Source: Methylobacterium terricola (lineage in GTDB: Bacteria > Pseudomonadota > Alphaproteobacteria > Rhizobiales > Beijerinckiaceae). From it: a DNA stretch of 64,000 nt. The stretch is taken from positions 32,785 through 96,784 of the forward strand of contig NZ_VDDA01000020.1 in NCBI RefSeq assembly GCF_006151805.1, read 5' to 3'. Shown here one piece after another: positions 16,375 through 28,108 of the stretch (within the stretch, counting starts at the first letter, position 1; every line of letters begins with the position of its first letter). The position numbers were made by a program, and so were the translations under genes. The notes below the pieces were generated by a model that was not told the DNA's origin, did no database searches, and saw only the letters and a program-made list of their open reading frames with translations.

Positions 16375-18648
16375 TCAGCCCGCCTTCGCGGCCGCCACCG
16401 CGGTCAGCGCCGTCATGTTGACGATGCCGCGTACGGTGGTGGTGTGGGTGAGGATGTGGACCGGGGCGGCGGCGCCGAGCAGGATCGGCCCGACGCTGAT
16501 GCCCTGGCCGGCCACCACCTTCAGGGCGTTGAGGGTGATGTTGGCGGCATCCAGGTTCGGCATCACCAGGAGGTTGGCCTCGCCGGTGAGGCGCGATTCC
16601 GGGAACACCCGTTCCATCAGCGGCCGGCTCAAGGCCGCGTCGGCCTGCATCTCGCCCTCGACCTCGAGGTCCGGCGCCCGCTCGGTGATGAGGGAGAGCG
16701 CCTTGCGCATCTTCTCGGCCGACGGGTTTCGGGCGGTGCCGAAGCTCGAATGCGAGACCAACGCCACCCGCGGGGTCTGGCCGAAGCGGCGCATCTCGGC
16801 TGCGGCGAGCAGCGTCATGTCGGCCAGTTCCTCCGCGCCGGGATCGAGGTGGATGTAGGGGTCGCAGATGAACAGCGTGTGCCGCGGCAGCTGCAACAGG
16901 CTCATGGCGGTGAGCGCCTTCACCCCCGGCGCCATCCCGATCACCTCGCGCACGTGGCGCAGGTGGCTGTGATAGGAGCCGGTGCCGCCGCACAGGAGCC
17001 CGTCGACCTGGCCGAGGGAGAGCAGCATCGCGCCGACGAGGGTCGGGTTGCGGCGCGCCTCCGCCAGCGCGACCTCGCGCGACAGGCCGTGGCGCTTGCG
17101 CTTGGCGTAGTATCCCTCGGCGGCTTGCGCCTGGAACACATCGTCGTCGAGGTCCTGCACGTCGACGTCGCGGCCGACCTCGATGCGAAGCCCCAAGGCC
17201 TTCATCTTGTCGGCGATGACCTCCCGCCGGCCGACCAGCACCGGCCGGGCCAGGCCCTCGTCGACGATGACCTGCGCGGCGCGCAAGACCCGGTCGTCCT
17301 CGCCCTCGGCATAGGCCACGCGGGCGCGGGCGGCCTCGGTCGCGGCGGCGAAGACCGGCTGCATCACCGTGCCGGAGGTGTAGACCCGGCTCTCGAGCGA
17401 GCGTCGATAGGCCTCGACGTCGAGCATCGGCTTCGTCGCGACACCGCTCTCGGTGGCGGCGAGCGCCACGGCGGGGGCGACCTTGGTGATCAGCCGGGGA
17501 TCGAACGGGCGCGGGATCAGGTAATCGGGCCCGAAAGCGATGTCCTGCGTGCCGTAGGCCGCCGTCACCACGTCCGACTGCTCGGCCCGCGCCAGCTCGG
17601 CGATCGCCCGCACTGCGGCGAGCTTCATCTCCTCGTTGATCGTGGTCGCGCCGACATCGAGCGCGCCGCGGAAGATGAACGGGAAGCACAGGACGTTGTT
17701 GACCTGGTTCGGGTAATCCGAGCGGCCGGTGGCGATGATCGCGTCGGGGCGCACGGCCTTGGCGGCCTCGGGCCGGATCTCCGGCTCGGGATTGGCGAGC
17801 GCCAGGATCAGCGGCTTGTCGGCCATGCCCTTGACCATCTCCGGCGTCAGCGCGCCGGCGGCGGAGAGGCCGAGGAAGATGTCGGTGCCCGGCACCGCGT
17901 CGGCCAGCGTGCGCGCCTCGGTGACCTGCGCGTATTGCGCCTTCTGGGCGTCGAGGTTGTTGCGGCCCTGGTAGACCACGCCGCGGCTGTCGGTGACCAG
18001 CACCTTCGCCTTGTCGAGGCCGAGGCTGACGAGAAGGTTCAGGCAGGCGATGGCCGCGGCACCGGCGCCCGAGCAGACGACGCGCACGTCCTCGATGCGC
18101 TTGCCGACCACCTCGAGGCCGTTGAGGATCGCGGCCGCCGCGATGATCGCGGTGCCGTGTTGGTCGTCGTGGAAGACCGGGATCTTCATCCGCTCACGCA
18201 GGCGGGTCTCGATCTCGAAGCACTCGGGTGCCTTGATGTCCTCGAGGTTGATGCCCCCGAAGGTCGGCTCCAGGCTCGCGATGATGTCGACGAGCTTGCC
18301 GGGATCGGTCTCGTCGATCTCGATGTCGAACACGTCGATGCCGGCGAACTTGCGGAACAGGCAGCCCTTGCCCTCCATCACCGGCTTGCCGGCGAGCGCC
18401 CCGATATTGCCGAGGCCCAGCACCGCGGTGCCGTTCGAGATCACCGCCACGAGGTTGCCGCGGGAGGTCAGCTCGGCGGCCTGGGCCGGGTCCTTCTCGA
18501 TGGCGAGGCAGGCGGCGGCGACGCCGGGCGAGTAGGCGAGCGCGAGGTCGCGCTGCGTGCTCATGTCCTTCGTCGGCAGCACGGCGATCTTCCCCGGCGT
18601 CGGGAAGCGGTGGTAGTCGAGGGCGGCCTTCTCGAGTTGCTCGTCCAT
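16375..18648 (-). CDS. maeB: NADP-dependent malic enzyme with phosphotransacetylase-like domain (MaeB)
   Basis: A 757-residue cytoplasmic enzyme that converts malate to pyruvate, CO2 and NADPH. The malic-enzyme half spans residues 1 to ~430 (TKDMSTQRDLALAYSPGVA, then a GDNGT-like nucleotide region and VFHDDQHGTAI). The C-terminal ~320 residues are a phosphotransacetylase homologue that in MaeB is regulatory, binding acetyl-CoA rather than catalysing. The length equals E. coli MaeB (759). The start is set by AGGAGG seven bases upstream. It lies downstream of the pyruvate dehydrogenase genes on the same strand, so pyruvate production and use sit side by side. Confidence 0.95.
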   Translation of the reverse strand: MDEQLEKAALDYHRFPTPGKIAVLPTKDMSTQRDLALAYSPGVAAACLAIEKDPAQAAELTSRGNLVAVISNGTAVLGLGNIGALAGKPVMEGKGCLFRKFAGIDVFDIEIDETDPGKLVDIIASLEPTFGGINLEDIKAPECFEIETRLRERMKIPVFHDDQHGTAIIAAAAILNGLEVVGKRIEDVRVVCSGAGAAAIACLNLLVSLGLDKAKVLVTDSRGVVYQGRNNLDAQKAQYAQVTEARTLADAVPGTDIFLGLSAAGALTPEMVKGMADKPLILALANPEPEIRPEAAKAVRPDAIIATGRSDYPNQVNNVLCFPFIFRGALDVGATTINEEMKLAAVRAIAELARAEQSDVVTAAYGTQDIAFGPDYLIPRPFDPRLITKVAPAVALAATESGVATKPMLDVEAYRRSLESRVYTSGTVMQPVFAAATEAARARVAYAEGEDDRVLRAAQVIVDEGLARPVLVGRREVIADKMKALGLRIEVGRDVDVQDLDDDVFQAQAAEGYYAKRKRHGLSREVALAEARRNPTLVGAMLLSLGQVDGLLCGGTGSYHSHLRHVREVIGMAPGVKALTAMSLLQLPRHTLFICDPYIHLDPGAEELADMTLLAAAEMRRFGQTPRVALVSHSSFGTARNPSAEKMRKALSLITERAPDLEVEGEMQADAALSRPLMERVFPESRLTGEANLLVMPNLDAANITLNALKVVAGQGISVGPILLGAAAPVHILTHTTTVRGIVNMTALTAVAAAKAG

Positions 18649-19102
18649 GACGTGTCCTCCTGATTGTGTGGGATGGCGGCGCGCGGAGCCGCCTCCCGGC
18701 CGGCGCCGTTCGAGGGCACCGATCGGGACGGCAACGCTCAAGGTTGGGGTCGTGATCCCGCCGGCTTGCGTTGGGTCAGGGTCGATTTCGGCCGCGAGAA
18801 GCCGTGGGCGGGACGTGAGATCCCCTCACGGTCGCCCGAATGATTCGGTTTGAGAAGTTGTTTGAAGATTTGAGCGCAGGACCTCCCCTCTCCCGTGTGG
18901 GAGAGGGGTCGGGGGTGAGGGTGCTACGGCTCTGAGTCTAGCGCTGACCGTCCCGCTGCCAGCACGACGGTCTTAGCTTCACACTGAAGCGTATCATCCT
19001 CACCCCTGCCCCTCTCCCACTCGGGAGAGGGGATCCCGCGTTCTGTTTGTCTGAACTTGTGAAGGACGGCAGCAACGCTGCCGTCGCACCCTGAAAACTA
19101 CC
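18649..19102. other. 454-bp gap between lpd and maeB
   Basis: No gene is seen. The half nearest maeB should hold its promoter: it contains an AT-richer patch around 18835-18880, but no clear boxes. The half nearest lpd is filled by a ~150-bp hairpin-ended repeat (listed separately). The gap suggests maeB has its own promoter and is not simply the fourth gene of the pdh operon. Confidence 0.5.
18885..19032. repeat. ~150-bp hairpin-ended dispersed repeat, copy A
   Basis: Each end is a 10-bp stem-loop of the same sequence, CCCCTCTCCC...GGGAGAGGGG (18885-18908 and 19009-19032), followed or preceded by G/C-rich GGGGTGAGG or CCTCACCCC. The inner part has further dyads (GACCGTC...GACGGTC and GCTTCA-CAC-TGAAGC). 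A second copy of nearly identical length is at 22400-22548. The structure resembles a non-coding MITE/REP-type element and may act as a terminator for lpd. Confidence 0.75.
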
Positions 19103-20935
19103 TCAATGCGCCTTCTTCTTCGGCATGTAGAGGTCGGTGATCGTGCCCTCGAAGGCCTCGGCTGCCATGCCGACCGTCTCCGACAGGGTCGGGTGCGGGT
19201 GGATGGTGAGCCCGATATCCTCGGCATCCGCCCCCATCTCGATGGCGAGCGCGGCCTCGGCGATCAGGTCGCCGGCCGAGGGGCCGACGATGCCGCAGCC
19301 GACGATCCGGTTCGAGGCCTCGTCGAACAGCACCTTGGTCAGGCCCTCGTCGCGCCCGAGCGACAGCGAGCGGCCGCTCGCCGCCCAGGGAAAGACGCCC
19401 TTGCCGACCTTGATGCCCTTGGCCTTGGCCTCGGTCTCGGACAGGCCGACCCAGGCCACCTCCGGATCGGTATAGGCCACCGACGGGATCACCTTGGCGT
19501 CGAAGAACGAGTTCTGGCCGGCCGCCGCTTCCGCCGCGACCTTGCCCTCGTGCACCGCCTTGTGGGCGAGCATCGGCTGGCCGACCACGTCGCCGATGGC
19601 GAAGATGTGGCCTGCCGTCGTGCGCATCTGCTTGTCGACCGGGATGAAGCCCCGCTCGTCCACCGCGACGCCGGCGGCCTCGGCGCCGATCAGCTTGCCG
19701 TTGGGACGGCGGCCGACCGAGACCAGGATCTTGTCGAAGGTGTCGGTGGCCGGCGCCGAGCCGCCCTCGAACGTCACCTTGAGGCCTTCCGGCAGCGCCT
19801 CGACGGCCGTGACCTTGGCCTTGAGGTGGATCGCCTCGTACTGCTTCGAGATCCGCTTGAACAGCGGGGTGACGATGTCCTTGTCGGCGCCCGAGATGAT
19901 CTGGTCCATCAGCTCGACGATGGTCACCTTGGACCCGAGCGCGTGGTAGACCGTCGCCATCTCGAGGCCGATGATGCCGCCACCGATCACGAGGAGGCGC
20001 TTCGGCACCCCGTCGAGTTCGAGCGCCCCGGTCGAGTCGATCACCCGCGGGTCGTCGTGCGGGATGAACGGCATCTTGATCGGCTCGGACCCGGCCGCGA
20101 TGATCGCGTTGTCGAAGCCGATGATCTTCTTCGCGCCCTCGTGCTCGACCTCGATCTGGTGCGGGCTGACGAAGCGGGCGGTGCCGGTGACCACCGTCAC
20201 CTTGCGCTGCTTGGCCAGACCCCCGAGGCCGCCGGTCAGGCGCTTGACCACGCCCTCCTTCCAGCTGCGGAGCTGGTCGATGTCGATCTGCGGCGCGGCG
20301 AAGCTGATGCCGTGCGCGGCCATCGCCTGGCTCTCGTCGATCACCTTGGCGGCGTGGAGCAGCGCCTTCGAGGGGATGCAGCCGACATTGAGGCACACCC
20401 CGCCGAGGCTCGGCCAGCGCTCGACGAGCACGACCTTCTTGCCGAGGTCGGCGGCGCGGAACGCCGCCGTGTAGCCGCCGGGACCGGCGCCGAGCACCAG
20501 CACCTCGGCCCGCATCTCCTCGCCGGAGACCGGGGCCGCGCCCTTCGGGGCCGGGGCGGCGGACGCCCCAGTTCCGCCGGCGGTAGCCGGCGAGCCGTAG
20601 CCCGCCTGGCCGGTGCCGGCCGCCAGCGGCGAGCCGCCGGAAGCCGCGGGAGCCGGGGCCGCCTTCTCGGCGACCGCGGGCTTCGCGGCACCGGCAGACG
20701 CCGCGCCCTCCAGCACCAGCAGCAGGTCACCCTGCGTGACCGTGTCGCCGGGCTTGATCTTCACCTCCGCGACCGTGCCGGCCACGGAGGAGGGGACGTC
20801 CATGGTCGCCTTGTCGGATTCCAGGACGACGATGGTGTCGTCGACCGCGATCGTGTCGCCGGCCTTGACCAGCACCTCGATCACCGGGACGTTCTTGAAG
20901 TCGCCGATATCCGGCAGACGGACTTCGTTGCTCAT
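19103..20935 (-). CDS. lpdA: Dihydrolipoamide dehydrogenase (E3) with N-terminal lipoyl domain
   Basis: A 610-residue flavoprotein that reoxidises dihydrolipoamide of the pyruvate dehydrogenase complex with NAD+. Residues 1-80 are a lipoyl domain with the modified lysine K42 in ESDKATM. An Ala/Pro/Gly-rich flexible linker spans ~80-140. The E3 core then has FAD motif GAGPGGYTAA (149-158) and the redox disulfide C181/C186 in GGVCLNVGCIPSK. HPHPTLSE near the C-terminus gives the catalytic His-Glu pair. E3 with its own lipoyl domain is a known variant that goes with the homodimeric AceE-type E1. Last gene of aceE-aceF-lpd. Confidence 0.96.
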   Translation of the reverse strand: MSNEVRLPDIGDFKNVPVIEVLVKAGDTIAVDDTIVVLESDKATMDVPSSVAGTVAEVKIKPGDTVTQGDLLLVLEGAASAGAAKPAVAEKAAPAPAASGGSPLAAGTGQAGYGSPATAGGTGASAAPAPKGAAPVSGEEMRAEVLVLGAGPGGYTAAFRAADLGKKVVLVERWPSLGGVCLNVGCIPSKALLHAAKVIDESQAMAAHGISFAAPQIDIDQLRSWKEGVVKRLTGGLGGLAKQRKVTVVTGTARFVSPHQIEVEHEGAKKIIGFDNAIIAAGSEPIKMPFIPHDDPRVIDSTGALELDGVPKRLLVIGGGIIGLEMATVYHALGSKVTIVELMDQIISGADKDIVTPLFKRISKQYEAIHLKAKVTAVEALPEGLKVTFEGGSAPATDTFDKILVSVGRRPNGKLIGAEAAGVAVDERGFIPVDKQMRTTAGHIFAIGDVVGQPMLAHKAVHEGKVAAEAAAGQNSFFDAKVIPSVAYTDPEVAWVGLSETEAKAKGIKVGKGVFPWAASGRSLSLGRDEGLTKVLFDEASNRIVGCGIVGPSAGDLIAEAALAIEMGADAEDIGLTIHPHPTLSETVGMAAEAFEGTITDLYMPKKKAH

Positions 20936-20960
20936 TCGGATCGCCTCGCTGTTGGTCTCG

Positions 20961-22271
20961 TCAGACGACGAGGCGCCGGACGTCCTCGAGGACGTGGGCG
21001 AGGTGGCGGGTGAAGCGCGCAGCCAGCGCGCCGTCGATCACGCGGTGGTCGTAGGAGACCGAGAGCGGCAGCATCAGCCGCGGCTTGAACTCGCTGCCGT
21101 TCCAGACCGGGGCCATCTTGGAGCGCACGACGCCCAGGATCGCGACCTCGGGGGCGTTGACGAGGGGCGTGAAGCCGGTGCCGCCGATGCCGCCGAGCGA
21201 CGAGATCGTGAAGGTGGCGCCCTGCATGTCGCCGCTGCCGAGCTTGCCGTCGCGGGCCTTCTTCGACAGCGCGCCCAGCTCCTGGCTGATCTCGATGATG
21301 CCCTTGCGGTCGGCATCCTTGACCACCGGGACGACGAGGCCGTCCGGCGTGTCGACGGCGACGCCGATGTTGTAGTACTTCTTGAGGATCAGCGCGTCCT
21401 TCTCGGGGTTCAGCGACGAGTTGAACTCCGGGTGCTGACGCAGGGCCGAGACCGCGGCCTTGATCAGGAACGACAGCAGGGTGACGCGGTAGCCCTTGTC
21501 CTTGCCGGCGGTGTCGAGATCCTTGCGGTAGGCGTCGGTCTCGGTGATGTCCGACTCGTCCGAATGGGTGACGAGCGGCACGTTGAGCCAGGCGCGGTGC
21601 AGGTGCGGGCCGGAGATCTTCTTGATCCGCGGCAGCGGCTTAACCTCGGTCGGGCCGAACTTCGAGAAGTCGACCGCCGGGATCTCCGGGATGCCCATGC
21701 TGCCGGTGGCGACCGCGGTGCCGGCGGCCGGCGCCGGGGCGGCGGAGTGCACCAGCGAGCCCTTCACGTCCTCCTTGGTGATCCGGCCCTTCTCGCCGGA
21801 GCCCTTGATGCCGTTGAGGTCGACGCCGAGCTCGCGGGCGAGCCGCCGCACGGCCGGGCTGGCATGGACGTTCGAGAAGTCCGGCGCCGACGACGCCGGG
21901 GCGGCCGGGACCGGGGGCGCGGCGGGCTTGGCCGGATCCGGCTCCTGCTTCGGCATCAGGGCGGCGGTGTCGGCGGCGGGCGCCGCGCCAGCATTCGGGG
22001 TCGCGGCGGAGGCGGCGGCCGGCGCCTTCGCCTCGGACTCGCCCTTCAGCAGCAGGACCGGGCTGCCCTCGCTCACCGTGTCGCCGATCTTGACCAGGAT
22101 CTTCTCGATCACGCCGGCCGACGGGGAGGGCACCTCCATCGTCGCCTTGTCGGATTCGAGCGACACGATCGGGTCCTCGGCCCCGATGGTGTCGCCTTCC
22201 TTCACCAGGATCTCGATGATCGGGATGTTCTTGAAATCACCGATATCCGGGATCTTGACCTCGATCGACAC
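20961..22271 (-). CDS. aceF: Dihydrolipoamide acetyltransferase (E2) of pyruvate dehydrogenase
   Basis: A 436-residue core subunit that passes the acetyl group from E1 to CoA. There is one lipoyl domain (residues 1-78, K42 in ESDKATM), an Ala/Pro linker, a peripheral-subunit-binding domain (~145-180, containing ASPAVRRLARELGVDL) and a catalytic domain with the active-site motif DHRVIDG at 408-414. Only one lipoyl domain is present, against three in E. coli AceF; the E3 carries another. The GTG at 22271 is chosen because the GGGAGAG before it is a good ribosome-binding site and family proteins start at this point. Confidence 0.95.
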   Translation of the reverse strand: MSIEVKIPDIGDFKNIPIIEILVKEGDTIGAEDPIVSLESDKATMEVPSPSAGVIEKILVKIGDTVSEGSPVLLLKGESEAKAPAAASAATPNAGAAPAADTAALMPKQEPDPAKPAAPPVPAAPASSAPDFSNVHASPAVRRLARELGVDLNGIKGSGEKGRITKEDVKGSLVHSAAPAPAAGTAVATGSMGIPEIPAVDFSKFGPTEVKPLPRIKKISGPHLHRAWLNVPLVTHSDESDITETDAYRKDLDTAGKDKGYRVTLLSFLIKAAVSALRQHPEFNSSLNPEKDALILKKYYNIGVAVDTPDGLVVPVVKDADRKGIIEISQELGALSKKARDGKLGSGDMQGATFTISSLGGIGGTGFTPLVNAPEVAILGVVRSKMAPVWNGSEFKPRLMLPLSVSYDHRVIDGALAARFTRHLAHVLEDVRRLVV

Positions 22272-22623
22272 TGCGCACTCTCCCACTGTATTCGCTTAAG
22301 CTGTTTTTGCAGATGAAGTTCTTGGCGCGCGAGGCCATCCGGTCCCGGGCACCCGCAGGGTTGTCCGGGCAAATTCCCTTTGAGAATCAAGCGCGGGATC
22401 CCCTCTCCCGTTTGGGAGAGGGGTAGGGGTGAGGGTGGAGACGGTGCCGCAAGAAGACCGAACCGTTTCGCTGCCAGCACCACGCTCAGCGCTTTACCCT
22501 GAAGCGTGTCACCCTCGCCCCCGGCCCCTCTCCCACACGGGAGAGGGGAGACCCGCGCCATTCAGCTTCCCCGGAGCGTGTTGTGACGTCCGGCAGAACA
22601 GGGCCACGCGCACCGCTGATGGT
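22272..22623. other. 352-bp gap inside the aceE-aceF operon
   Basis: No gene is visible. The gap carries copy B of the hairpin-ended repeat (22400-22548). A spacing this large is unusual between E1 and E2 genes, which are otherwise on the same strand and in operon order. Confidence 0.5.
22400..22548. repeat. ~150-bp hairpin-ended dispersed repeat, copy B
   Basis: It has the same architecture as copy A: terminal stem-loops CCCCTCTCCC...GGGAGAGGGG at 22400-22423 and 22525-22548, and shared inner words such as CGCTGCCAGCAC and TGAAGCGT. Copy B is 149 bp against 148 bp for A, with several substitutions. The outer flank GCGCGGGATC of B also matches the reverse complement of the opposite flank of A. 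It lies in the aceE-aceF gap, where it could cause partial termination or define mRNA processing. Confidence 0.75.
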
Positions 22624-25281
<2,658 letters not shown>

Positions 25282-25483
25282 GTTGTCCTCCCTGGGATCA
25301 TACTCGATTGGTGGGCCGAGCTGCCGCAGGCGTCAGCATCGTTCGTGCCATCGCTATGCTTTCGCAGCTCATGAAGGATTGCAAGGGTTTAGCGGGAATG
25401 ACAGGAGCGGGCGTTCCGGTCATCCGCATCGCGCGCGATGACGCGGTGCGAAAACCCGGAACCATTCGCCGCCGTCGCCCGCC

Positions 25484-25753
25484 TCACGTGTCGGACTTGG
25501 CCGATGGCGTCGAGGAACCGCCGAACCCCTGCTGGAACATCTTGAGGAAGAGATTCTGCATCTGGTCGGCGTTCTGGGGAAACACCGTGAACCAGCTGCG
25601 CATGATCGCGTCGGGCGAGAACCGGTCCATCTCGGCGAGCATGCGCCGCTCGACCTCGGCCATCACGGCCGCTTGCATCGGCTCCACATTGGGCAGCCCG
25701 ACGAACTGGCGGGCCTCGACCGGGGTGCAATCGACCTCGACGCGGAACTTCAT
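25484..25753 (-). CDS. DUF6489 family protein
   Basis: An 89-residue cytoplasmic protein of unknown function. The opening MKFRVEVDCTPVEARQFVGLPNV and the repeated mid-helix Met/Arg/Gln pattern match the DUF6489 family of alphaproteobacteria. No catalytic motif is visible. A GGGAGGA ribosome-binding site lies before the ATG. It lies about 200 bp before aceE on the same strand, a gap long enough for a separate aceE promoter. Confidence 0.75.
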   Translation of the reverse strand: MKFRVEVDCTPVEARQFVGLPNVEPMQAAVMAEVERRMLAEMDRFSPDAIMRSWFTVFPQNADQMQNLFLKMFQQGFGGSSTPSAKSDT

Positions 25754-25959
25754 CGTACGCTTCCTCCCGGGCCCCGATCCGAGCTTAGAGCACCTTTCGG
25801 CCGCTCTGGGAACCGGCCCTGACGCAAAAACTGCGTTAAAATCAAAGACCTAGTCTAACATGCGGGGATGCGGCGGCGCACCATGCCCCGGCCTGCCGCC
25901 TACGACGAAGGTCGTATGCGCCCCCTCGGCGATTCCGGCAGCATTGTAAAGCCGCATTG

Positions 25960-26937
25960 TTACGAGCCGGCGATTCTGTAACTGGGCCGTGCGCCGCTTG
26001 CCCCAGATGTCCCGCCTGCTCCGAGCGTCTCGCTCGCCCAGGGCGCCGCCGCGAGGCGCCGCTCCAGGAACGTCACCAGGGCGGTGACCCGTGCCGGCCG
26101 GGCGGCGCCCGGCGGCATCAGCAGGTTGAGCCCGACCGGCGGCGGCGACCAGCCCGGCATCACCCGCTCCAGCCGCCCGGCGCGCAGGTCGTCCCAGACC
26201 AGGAAGTCCGGCTGCACCGCGAGGCCGAGGCCGGCAAGGAGGGCCGGCGTCAGCGCGTCGGCATTGTTCGCCCGCAGGCGGCCGGCCGGCGTCACGGTCA
26301 CCTCCGCGCCGGCCTCGTCGTGAAAGTGCCAGCGCTCGGGGTTCGGCAGGTAGGCGTAGCCCAGGCAGGCATGGTCCTGGAGGTCGCGCGGATGCGCCGG
26401 CCTCCCGGCGCCGGCGAGATAGGCGGGGGCGGCCACCAGCGAACGGCCCACGGCGCAGAGGCGGCGCAGGCGCAGGCTCGAATCGGCGAGCGCCGCGATG
26501 CGCAAGCCGAGGTCGAAGCCGCCGCCGACGAGGTCGATCACCGCGTCGCTCAGATGCAGGTCGACCGACACCTCCGGATGCGCGGCGAGGAAATCGGGCA
26601 GGAGCGGCGCGACGTGGGCGAGGCCGAACGACATCGGGGCGGCGACGCGCACCAGGCCCCGGGGCGAGGCCGAATGCGCCAGGGCCTCGGCCTCCGCCGC
26701 CTCGCCGGCCGCCAGGATGCGGGCGGCGCCGTCGAGGGCGAGGCGCCCGGCCTCGGTGAGCGCGAGGCGCCGCGAGGTGCGATGGAGCAGGGCGGCGCCG
26801 AGGCGGCGCTCGAGCCGGCTCACCGCCTTCGAGACCGTGGCCTTCGACAGGCCGAGCTCGGTGGCGGCGCGGGAGAACGAGGCGGTCTGCGCCACCCGGG
26901 CGAAGATCGCCCAGGCCTCGAAATCAGGCATGGCCAT
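25960..26937 (-). CDS. LysR-family transcriptional regulator
   Basis: A 325-residue regulator. The N-terminal helix-turn-helix (residues ~5-65) contains SFSRAATELGLSKATVSKAVSRLERRLGAALLHRTSRRLALTEAG; the rest is the periplasmic-binding-like effector domain. It is of the CrgA/AaeR-like subgroup that often controls a single neighbouring redox or quinone gene. It diverges from the glyoxalase-family gene with a 115-bp gap that contains a dyad (26949-26963), so that gene is the likely target. The start could also be two codons further in. Confidence 0.9.
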   Translation of the reverse strand: MAMPDFEAWAIFARVAQTASFSRAATELGLSKATVSKAVSRLERRLGAALLHRTSRRLALTEAGRLALDGAARILAAGEAAEAEALAHSASPRGLVRVAAPMSFGLAHVAPLLPDFLAAHPEVSVDLHLSDAVIDLVGGGFDLGLRIAALADSSLRLRRLCAVGRSLVAAPAYLAGAGRPAHPRDLQDHACLGYAYLPNPERWHFHDEAGAEVTVTPAGRLRANNADALTPALLAGLGLAVQPDFLVWDDLRAGRLERVMPGWSPPPVGLNLLMPPGAARPARVTALVTFLERRLAAAPWASETLGAGGTSGASGARPSYRIAGS

Positions 26938-26948
26938 GGGCGCATCCG

Positions 26949-26963
26949 GAAACGATGGGTTTC
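26949..26963. promoter_or_regulatory. Candidate LysR operator between divergent genes
   Basis: GAAAC-GATGG-GTTTC is a perfect 5-bp dyad with a 5-bp spacer in the gap between the LysR gene and the glyoxalase-family gene, followed by a second GATTGTTTC half-site. Its size and place fit a LysR box. This is pattern-based inference. Confidence 0.45.
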
Positions 26964-27052
26964 GATTGTTTCTATTTCTGGCCGCCGGGGCAAGTCCTAG
27001 ATTTCCTCCATCACGGCGGCCCCGACGGGCCGCCCTCCAGGAGCCACCGGCC

Positions 27053-28006
27053 ATGACCACCGAAACCGACGTCGCCGTTACCCCGTCCGCCGGCCTGCAT
27101 CATGTCACCGCCATCTCGGGTCCGGCGCGCCGGAACCTCGATTTCTACACCCGCGTCCTCGGGCTGCGGCTGGTGAAGAAGACCGTCAACTTCGACGATC
27201 CCGGCACCTATCACCTGTATTACGGCGATGCCGACGGCGCGCCCGGCACGATCCTGACCTTCTTCCCCTGGGAGCACGTCGCCCCGGGCCGGGTCGGCGT
27301 CGGCCAGGCCGAGGAGACGGCGTTCCGGGTCCCCGAGGGCTCGATCGGCTACTGGACGCACCGCCTCGTCGCGGCGGGCATCGCCTTCGAGGCGCCGGCC
27401 AAGGTGTTCGGCGAGACGGTGCTGCCGTTCCGCGATCCCGACGGGATGCGCCTCGCCCTCGTCGGCGTGGCCGGGGCGGAGGGCGAGCCGGCCTGGACCG
27501 GGTCCGAGGTGGCGGCCGAGCACGCGATCCGGGGCTTCCACGGCGTCACCCTGATGCTGCGCCAGGCCGCGCCCACCGCCCGGGTGCTGACGGAGGTGTT
27601 CGGGCTCGAGGAGACCGGCCGCGAGGGCGCGCTCACCCGCTACCAGGGTACCGCCGGGCTCGGGGCTGCCGTCACCCTGCGCGAGGTCGGCGACTTCCTG
27701 CCCGGCCGCTCCGGCGGCGGCTCGGTGCACCACATCGCCTTCCGGGCCGCCGACGACGCAGGCCAGGCCGCGATGGCGGGGCGGGCCGGGGCGCTCGGGC
27801 TGCAGGTGACCGAGCAGCGCGACCGCAACTACTTCCGCTCGGTCTATTTCCGCGAGCCCGGCGGGGTGTTGTTCGAGATCGCCACCGACGATCCGGGCTT
27901 CGCCGCCGACGAGCCGGCCGAGGCTCTGGGCGCCGCTCTGAAGCTGCCGGCCTTCCTCGAGCCCCACCGGGCCGAGATCGAGCGGGTGCTGCCGGCGCTG
28001 GCGTAA
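27053..28006 (+). CDS. Ring-cleaving dioxygenase / glyoxalase-family protein (MhqO-like)
   Basis: A 317-residue protein of two vicinal-oxygen-chelate modules. The N-terminal module begins GLHHVTAISGPARRNLDFYTRVLGLRLVKKTVNFDD; the second begins IRGFHGVTLMLR, has VHHIAFR in its middle and YFRSVYFREPGGVLFEIATD near the end. The His/Glu metal ligands of the fold are present in these blocks. Relatives are annotated as ring-cleaving dioxygenases (MhqA/MhqO type) and respond to quinones. The substrate is not known. Divergent from a LysR gene that probably controls it. Confidence 0.82.
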   Translation: MTTETDVAVTPSAGLHHVTAISGPARRNLDFYTRVLGLRLVKKTVNFDDPGTYHLYYGDADGAPGTILTFFPWEHVAPGRVGVGQAEETAFRVPEGSIGYWTHRLVAAGIAFEAPAKVFGETVLPFRDPDGMRLALVGVAGAEGEPAWTGSEVAAEHAIRGFHGVTLMLRQAAPTARVLTEVFGLEETGREGALTRYQGTAGLGAAVTLREVGDFLPGRSGGGSVHHIAFRAADDAGQAAMAGRAGALGLQVTEQRDRNYFRSVYFREPGGVLFEIATDDPGFAADEPAEALGAALKLPAFLEPHRAEIERVLPALA

Positions 28007-28108
28007 GGGGAGGGGTGGTCCGGGCCATCGGGCCCGGGCCGACCGCTAACCAGCGGTTAACCAAACATGGTTACCCAAATCTTCCTGGATTCCTGGGAAG
28101 CTCGGGTC

